From JBFGFG01 sp041627475 (lineage in GTDB: Bacteria > Actinomycetota > Nitriliruptoria > Nitriliruptorales > Nitriliruptoraceae), in NCBI GenBank assembly GCA_041627475.1, contig JBFKQZ010000117.1, positions 1-9,446 on the forward strand: 9,446 nucleotides of DNA. The letters run 5' to 3'. The notes under the pieces are model-generated. The model ran no database searches. It was not told where the DNA came from and saw only the letters and a list, made by a program, of their open reading frames with translations. Numbering within the stretch: position 1 is the stretch's first letter; each line of letters begins with the position of its first letter. Below, piece after piece: positions 5,255-9,446 of this stretch. A program made the translations under genes and the position numbers.

Positions 5255-6716
5255 CGTCCCGCGCTGCCCACCAGGCGTCGAGGGCGGCCAGCGCCGCCTC
5301 GCGCTCCATCGGCCCCTCGTCGATGCGCAGCTCGAGCAGGAACTCCCACGCCTCGCCCACCACGGGGCCCGGGTCGATCCCCAGGTGGTCCATGATCTCG
5401 CGGCCGTCGATCGGCGGCCGCATGGCGTCGAGCTCCTCCTGCTCCTGCAGCTCCTCGATCCGTTCCTCGAGCTCGTCGACGCGGCGCTGGATGCGACGTT
5501 CCTTGCGCTCGTTGCCGGTCGTGACGTCGGCCCGGGTCAGCAGGTTCAGCCGCTGCAGCTGGTCCCCCGCGTCGCGCACGTAGCGCCGGACGGCGGCGTC
5601 GGTCCAGCCGAGCTCGTAGGTGTGGAACCGCAGGTGGAGCTTGACCAGCTCCGACACCGCACGGATCGTGTCCTTGTCGAACCGCAGCTCGCGCATGCGG
5701 TCCTTCGTGCGGCGCCACCCCTCCATCTCGTGGTGATGGAAGGTGACCGTCCCGTCCCCGTGCAGCTTCCGGGTCGCCGGCTTGCCGATGTCGTGCAGGA
5801 GCGCCGCGAGCCGCAGGACCAGGTCGGGGCCGTCGTCGGGCAGACGGTCCTCCAGCGCCATCGCGTTCTCGATGACGGCCAGCGTGTGCTCCCAGACGTC
5901 CTTGTGCCGGTGCTGGGGGTCGACGCACGCACGCAGCGCGTCGAGCTCTGGCAGCACGAAGGGCGCGAGGCGGGCGTCGGTCAGCAGGACCAGCCCGCGG
6001 CGGGGCGAGGCGCCCACCATGAGCTTGCAGAGCTCCTCACGGATGCGCTCGGCCGAGACCGTCTGCAGCTCGGCCGCCATCTCCTGCGCAGCGGCGAACG
6101 TCGCCTCGTCGGGCTCGGCCTCGAGCTGCGCAGCGAAGCGCGCGAGGCGCAGCATGCGCAGCGGGTCGTCACCGAAGGACTCGTGGGGGTCGATCGGCGT
6201 GCGCAGCACCCGGTTCTGGAGGTCGGAGAGCCCACCGAAGAGGTCGACGAACTCGAAGCTCGGCACCCGCACCGCCATCGCGTTGACGGTGAAGTCACGC
6301 CGGGCGAGGTCCCCCTCGAGCGTGTCGCCGAACGTCACCTCCGGGTGGCGCGAGCCCGGCTCGTACTCGTCGGCGCGGAAGGTCGTGATCTCGATCTCGT
6401 CGCCGTCCCGGACCGCGGACACGGTGCCGAACCGAGCGCCGGTCAGGAAGACGGTGCCGCGCCGCTCGGTGAAGCGTCGCAGCAGTGCCTCGGTGTCGTC
6501 GGGGCGCGCACTCGTGGCGAAGTCCAGGTCGACGCCGTCTGCCGGTGCGCCCTGTGCGAGCAGCGTGTCACGGACGGTCCCGCCCACGAGGTAGAGCTCG
6601 TGGCCGGCCTCGTCGAAGAGCTCCCCCAGCTCGCGGGCCGCCGGGAACACGTCGAGCAGCCGCCCGAGCTGGGCGGCCTGGTCGCTGGTCAGCTGGTTGG
6701 TGTGAGCGGCCACCAT
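5247..6716 (-). CDS. cca: CCA tRNA nucleotidyltransferase (actinobacterial type, with HD domain)
   Basis: A 489-residue enzyme that adds or repairs the CCA end of tRNAs from CTP and ATP without a template. The nucleotidyltransferase core shows GGTVRD (45-50), the metal-binding Asp63 and Asp65 in DLDFAT, ITTFRADEY, and RRDFTVNA (139-146). DDPLRMLR (183-190) belongs to the RNA-binding region. An HD phosphohydrolase domain follows, with ALLHDIGKP (His308-Asp309) and FHHHEMEG. After it come a charged coiled-coil-like stretch (ERKERRIQRRVDELEERIEE, in part) and the GREIMDHLGIDPGP tail typical of actinobacterial members. Mycobacteria call the orthologue pcnA, but CCA addition is the likelier activity than poly(A) synthesis. 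The ATG at 6716 gives the family N-terminus; an in-frame extension to 6869 has an Arg-rich, shadow-like sequence. A weak internal promoter (TACCGT, 6749-6754) may lie in the 55-base gap upstream. Confidence 0.95.
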   Translation of the reverse strand: MVAAHTNQLTSDQAAQLGRLLDVFPAARELGELFDEAGHELYLVGGTVRDTLLAQGAPADGVDLDFATSARPDDTEALLRRFTERRGTVFLTGARFGTVSAVRDGDEIEITTFRADEYEPGSRHPEVTFGDTLEGDLARRDFTVNAMAVRVPSFEFVDLFGGLSDLQNRVLRTPIDPHESFGDDPLRMLRLARFAAQLEAEPDEATFAAAQEMAAELQTVSAERIREELCKLMVGASPRRGLVLLTDARLAPFVLPELDALRACVDPQHRHKDVWEHTLAVIENAMALEDRLPDDGPDLVLRLAALLHDIGKPATRKLHGDGTVTFHHHEMEGWRRTKDRMRELRFDKDTIRAVSELVKLHLRFHTYELGWTDAAVRRYVRDAGDQLQRLNLLTRADVTTGNERKERRIQRRVDELEERIEELQEQEELDAMRPPIDGREIMDHLGIDPGPVVGEAWEFLLELRIDEGPMEREAALAALDAWWAARDDA

Positions 6717-6771
6717 CGGCCCTGTCCGGGAGCGCACGGTCACGCCGCACGGTACCGGCGCCGACCGTGGG

Positions 6772-7464
6772 TCAGACCGTCGACGTCGTGCCGTCGTCGG
6801 CACCCGGCGGGCCGACCAGCACGCCGTTGCCGCTCGGCCACGGACCGAGGTCGGCCTCGGGTGCTGCACCGCGGGTCCCGTAGTGCAGCCCCACGAACGC
6901 GTCCGCCACGGCCAGGTCCCACGTCCCGCAGTCCAGCGCCACCCCCCACGCCCGCAGTGCGACGGCGACCTTCCCGGGCTCGACGTCCCCGGGCATGCGC
7001 GACACGAACACGGCCGCGCCGGTCTGGTCGTTGTCGAACCCGGCAGCCCCGAGCTGGTCGCGCCACTGCCCGACGAACGCCAGCGTCCCGTCGTCGAGCT
7101 GCTGCGGGTCGACCCAGACCACGACCGCGCCGTGCTCCATGTTGTGCAGCAGGGCGCGGACGTCCATCGGCGTGGCCGGGACCCCCTCGACGGGCGCCGA
7201 CCACTGGCCGAAGTGCGGACCGGCGGCGGGCAGGTCGGTGTCGTACAGGCTGCTCGCAGGTGGGGCCTCGGCGGGGTCGAGGTGGTCCCGGTCCTGCACG
7301 TCGCCGGGGTCGACCTCCGTGCACGCGGCCGACGCCAGCGCGTCCGGGTCGACCGTCCGCGCCCCCTGCTCGAGCGCCGACGGCGCGAAGGACGTCGAGC
7401 ACGCGGTCAGGCACGTCGCGGCGAGGGCCGCGACGAGGCGACCCCGCCGACCGGTCCGGGTCAC
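6772..7464 (-). CDS. DUF3105 domain lipoprotein
   Basis: A 230-residue protein beginning with a lipoprotein signal: basic TRTGRRGR, a hydrophobic run, and lipobox LTAC with the lipid-bearing cysteine at residue 22. It should be anchored to the outer face of the membrane. The body matches DUF3105: PPASSLYDT, then AAGPHFGQW (His84), then LLHNMEHGAVVVW (His107, Glu110, His111). The conserved His/Glu residues suggest metal binding or an active site, but the family has no assigned function. Cys48 and the Cys in ALDCGTWD could form a disulfide. The GTG start overlaps the pilT stop as GTGA, a 4-base overlap that implies coupled translation. Open frame upstream of this GTG is a shadow of pilT. A substrate-binding or cell-envelope enzyme role is only a guess. 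Confidence 0.88.
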   Translation of the reverse strand: MTRTGRRGRLVAALAATCLTACSTSFAPSALEQGARTVDPDALASAACTEVDPGDVQDRDHLDPAEAPPASSLYDTDLPAAGPHFGQWSAPVEGVPATPMDVRALLHNMEHGAVVVWVDPQQLDDGTLAFVGQWRDQLGAAGFDNDQTGAAVFVSRMPGDVEPGKVAVALRAWGVALDCGTWDLAVADAFVGLHYGTRGAAPEADLGPWPSGNGVLVGPPGADDGTTSTV

Positions 7465-8540
7465 TTCGCCAGGCCCGCCGCCCGCAGCGAGACGCGGAAG
7501 TCGTGCTGGTCGGTCGCGGCGTTGAGCGCGTCCTGCAGCGAGACGATCCCGTCGGCGTAGAGCTTCAGCAGGTGCTGGTCGAAGGTCTGCATCCCGAAGA
7601 ACTCGCCCTCGGCGATCGCGTCCTCGAGCTGGTGCAGCTCCTCGGGGTCGGTGAGGAAGTTCTTGATGCGCTCGGTGACGACGAGGATCTCGACGACCGC
7701 GACCCGGCCGGAGCCGGTCGCGCGGGGCGCGAGCCGCTGGCACACCACACCCTTCAGCGAGTTCGCCAGCGACAGCCGCGCCTGGTTCTGCTGCTCCTTG
7801 GGGAACATGTCGACGATGCGGTTCACGGTCTCGGTCGCGTCGGTCGTGTGCAGCGTCGAGATGACGAGGTGGCCGGTCTCCGCCGCCTGCAGGGCCGCCG
7901 TGATGGTCTCGAGGTCGCGCATCTCCCCGATGAAGATGACGTCGGGGTCCTGCCGGGACACGGCCTTCATCGCGGTCTGGAAGTCGGACGTGTCGACGCC
8001 GATCTCCCGCTGGTCGATGATCGCCATCTCGTCGCGGTGCAGGACCTCGATCGGGTCCTCGATCGTCACGATGTGGCAGCGCCGTGTCTTGTTGATGTGG
8101 CCGAGCATGGCCGCCGTGGTCGTCGTCTTGCCCGACCCGGTCGGCCCGGTCACCAGGACGAGGCCACGGTGCTCCTCGGCGAGCGCACGAACCGCGGGCG
8201 GCAGCCCGAGCGAGTCGAACTCCGGTGTCGAGGACAGCACGCGCCGCAGCACCATGCCGATGGAGCCCCGCTGCCGGAAGGCGTTGACGCGGAAGCGACC
8301 GAGCCCGGCGATCGACAGCGCGAAGTCGGCCTCGCCGTGCTCGAGGAACTGCTTGGCCGTCCGGGCGTCCATGATCTCGCGCGCGAAGGCCTCGGTGTCC
8401 TTGGGCGACAGCGGCGGCAGCTTCGAGATCGGCTTGAGGTCGCCGTCGACCCGCAGGAAGGCGGGGCCACCGGCCTTCAGGTGCAGGTCGGACCCGTTCC
8501 GCTCGACGGTGAACTTGAGGTAGTCGTTGATCGACTCCAC
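7461..8540 (-). CDS. pilT: PilT-type ATPase (type IV pilus twitching motility family)
   Basis: A 359-residue secretion-superfamily ATPase, the usual PilT length. The N-terminal PAS-like domain includes GSDLHLKAGGPAFLRVDG (about 16-33). The ATPase domain shows Walker A GPTGSGKT (132-139), Asp box TIEDPIEVLH (159-168), Walker B DPDVIFIGEMRD (198-209) and His box TGHLVISTLHT (222-232). PilT hexamers pull pilin subunits out of the pilus to retract it; PilB-type extension ATPases are larger and carry Zn-binding cysteines absent here. The GTG at 8540 is chosen because GGGAGGA lies seven bases upstream; an extension to 8606 would run into the promoter. No other pilus gene is in the window. It heads the minus-strand operon. 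It could serve a pilus encoded elsewhere or a different secretion ATPase role. Confidence 0.95.
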   Translation of the reverse strand: MESINDYLKFTVERNGSDLHLKAGGPAFLRVDGDLKPISKLPPLSPKDTEAFAREIMDARTAKQFLEHGEADFALSIAGLGRFRVNAFRQRGSIGMVLRRVLSSTPEFDSLGLPPAVRALAEEHRGLVLVTGPTGSGKTTTTAAMLGHINKTRRCHIVTIEDPIEVLHRDEMAIIDQREIGVDTSDFQTAMKAVSRQDPDVIFIGEMRDLETITAALQAAETGHLVISTLHTTDATETVNRIVDMFPKEQQNQARLSLANSLKGVVCQRLAPRATGSGRVAVVEILVVTERIKNFLTDPEELHQLEDAIAEGEFFGMQTFDQHLLKLYADGIVSLQDALNAATDQHDFRVSLRAAGLAK

Positions 8541-8547
8541 GTGTGCA

Positions 8548-8554
8548 TCCTCCC
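8548..8554 (-). promoter_or_regulatory. Strong ribosome binding site for pilT
   Basis: GGGAGGA on the minus strand lies seven bases before the GTG at 8540. It decides the start over a longer open frame. A nearby ATG at 8546-8548 is out of frame. Confidence 0.8.
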
Positions 8555-8604
8555 GGAGGGCGGGGTCGGCGACGAAGGGTGCCACCGCCCCGGCAGCGGC
8601 CCGC

Positions 8605-8610
8605 ATCCTA
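8605..8610 (-). promoter_or_regulatory. Candidate pilT operon -10 element
   Basis: TAGGAT on the minus strand fits TANNNT. Transcription would start near 8598, giving a leader of about 58 bases before the GTG. No convincing -35 is seen at 16-19 bases upstream. Confidence 0.3.
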
Positions 8611-8672
8611 GGTGTCGCCCCCCGGCCGTGTGGCGATCGTCCACCCCTGTCCGGCCACGGCCCCGCCGCTTG

Positions 8673-8678
8673 TACGGT
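8673..8678 (+). promoter_or_regulatory. Candidate leaderless -10 element for the DUF6049-like gene
   Basis: TACGGT, preceded by TG in TTGTACGGT, ends six bases before the ATG at 8685. Transcription would therefore start at or next to the A of the start codon. No ribosome site lies upstream, which fits a leaderless mRNA, common in actinobacteria. The -35 region is weak (CTGTCC-like). Confidence 0.45.
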
Positions 8679-8684
8679 CCGACC

Positions 8685-9446
8685 ATGTCGTTGCCGTCAT
8701 CCCTCGCGTCGGGCCGGGCCCGCCGTCGGGGCGCAGCAGCCCTCATGGCGCTGCTCGTCGCCCTGCCGTCGTGGGCGGTCCCTGCCGCAGCGACGACCGC
8801 GGACGGCCGACCGTCCGCCCGGATCGTCGTCAACGGGCTCACGGCGGTCGTCGGCCCGGCAGAGGACGAGACCGTGCCCGCGGGCGAGGAGGCCACCGGG
8901 CTGCCGAGCAGCCTCAGTGCCCGGGTCGTGGTCGAGAACCTCACCGACGAGACGCTCGACGGCCTGCGCCTCATCGTGACGGTCCATCAGCGGGTCCGCA
9001 CCCGCTCGGAGTTCCGCCTGGCGCTGGACCCCGTCGTCGACAGCGCCGGACCCATCGAGACGGTCGCCTTCGACACGGCCCTGGACACGCTCCCCGCCGG
9101 CGGTTTCGCCCAGGTCGAGATCACGATCCCCGCCGAGGACGCAGGCCTGCTCCACGACGACGACGTGACGGTGCACCCGGTCCGGATCTCCCTGGCCAGG
9201 GCGTTCAGCGTCCTGGACGAGGTCCGCACCGCAGCCGTCGGTGTGGCTCGACCTATCGCCAGACCGCTCGAGTCCGTGCTCGTCGTCCCACTCGACGGAC
9301 CCGTCGAACTGGACGGATCGACTGACGACGCGTTGCTGCCGGGTGGGCGACTGGACCGCCTGCTGCGGGCGGTGGAGCTCGCACCGACGGGGACGGCCAC
9401 ACTCGCCCCGGCCGCCCACACGGCCGAGGACCTCGGTCGGCTCGTC
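8685..9446 (+). CDS. Secreted DUF6049-like protein, 5' part (cut by window end)
   Basis: The frame stays open for 254 codons to the last base, so the gene continues beyond the window. The start MSLPSSLASGRARRRG is basic, then AALMALLVALPSWAVPAAA is hydrophobic, giving an export signal with likely cleavage after Ala36. The mature part begins with a beta-rich module: ARIVVNGLTAVVGP, then LSARVVVENLTDETLDGLRLIV, then a VHQRVRTRSEFRLALD stretch and GGFAQVEITIPA. This layout matches the N-terminal region of large actinobacterial DUF6049 proteins such as mycobacterial Rv3909, usually membrane-anchored at the far end and encoded before a MurJ/MviN flippase. Function is unknown, presumably cell-envelope. 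The location divergent from a unit containing the CCA enzyme agrees with that synteny. Family assignment rests on pattern and context. Confidence 0.8.
   Translation, partial: MSLPSSLASGRARRRGAAALMALLVALPSWAVPAAATTADGRPSARIVVNGLTAVVGPAEDETVPAGEEATGLPSSLSARVVVENLTDETLDGLRLIVTVHQRVRTRSEFRLALDPVVDSAGPIETVAFDTALDTLPAGGFAQVEITIPAEDAGLLHDDDVTVHPVRISLARAFSVLDEVRTAAVGVARPIARPLESVLVVPLDGPVELDGSTDDALLPGGRLDRLLRAVELAPTGTATLAPAAHTAEDLGRLV

Noticed and set aside
4289..5395. A 368-codon plus-strand open frame opposite the methyltransferase
   Set aside because: It is antisense to a gene with clear motifs, has low-complexity Arg/Pro/Val composition and no recognisable domain. High GC content makes such frames common.
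5743..6594. A 283-codon plus-strand open frame inside the CCA enzyme gene
   Set aside because: Ser/Arg-rich antisense shadow of a gene with complete catalytic motifs.
7651..8523. A 290-codon plus-strand open frame inside pilT
   Set aside because: Antisense to a full PilT with Walker motifs; Ser/Arg-rich and without domain signals.
8612..9325. A 237-codon plus-strand open frame and minus-strand frames over the right end
   Set aside because: The frame starting at 8685 has a signal peptide and beta-rich composition and runs to the window end; the others are Arg/Gly/His-rich shadows of it.

Overview
The window is very GC-rich DNA with the codon usage of a high-GC actinomycete-type chromosome: nearly all third positions are G or C, and GTG starts are common. 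The gene content points to the Actinomycetota, possibly a deep-branching lineage. It includes a nickel superoxide dismutase with its dedicated protease, an actinobacterial-type CCA-adding enzyme with an HD domain, a DUF3105 lipoprotein, a DUF6049-type secreted protein and a PilT ATPase. I cannot name a genus. No mobile element, CRISPR array, tRNA or rRNA is visible. It reads as ordinary core chromosome with some unusual details.

Layout. (1) 64-3089, plus strand: a prolyl oligopeptidase (S9A), a small SRPBCC-fold protein and a YccF-family membrane protein. They are closely spaced, with a 27-base gap and then a 1-base TGATG overlap, so probably one transcript. Hairpins lie between this unit and the convergent sodN. 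(2) 3168-4219: sodN (nickel superoxide dismutase, minus) and sodX (its signal-peptidase-like maturation protease, plus), divergent from an 83-base region. SodN has Phe where the canonical nickel hook has Pro5. (3) 4220-4417: a gene-free stretch with an imperfect direct repeat, a good promoter-like sequence and a perfect 10-bp hairpin. (4) 8540-4418, minus strand: pilT, DUF3105 lipoprotein, CCA tRNA nucleotidyltransferase and a SAM methyltransferase. Two of the junctions overlap (4 and 8 bases), so this is probably an operon with at most one internal promoter. (5) 8685 to the window end, plus strand: the start of a secreted DUF6049-like protein, apparently read from a leaderless promoter. It is still open at the last base.

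How the genes fit together. SodX is expected to remove the SodN propeptide and expose the N-terminal histidine that binds nickel, so region 2 is a complete Ni-SOD production module apart from nickel supply. Regions 4 and 5 resemble the mycobacterial Rv3907c (pcnA), Rv3908 (NUDIX), Rv3909 (DUF6049-like), Rv3910 (MviN/MurJ) neighbourhood. Here pilT and the DUF3105 gene stand where the NUDIX gene would be. A MurJ-type flippase gene just beyond the right edge is a testable prediction.

I see no clearly new multi-gene system. The most unusual observations are the altered nickel hook, the divergent sodN/sodX arrangement, the orphan pilT linked to a lipoprotein and tRNA maturation, and the promoter-hairpin unit near 4331-4402.
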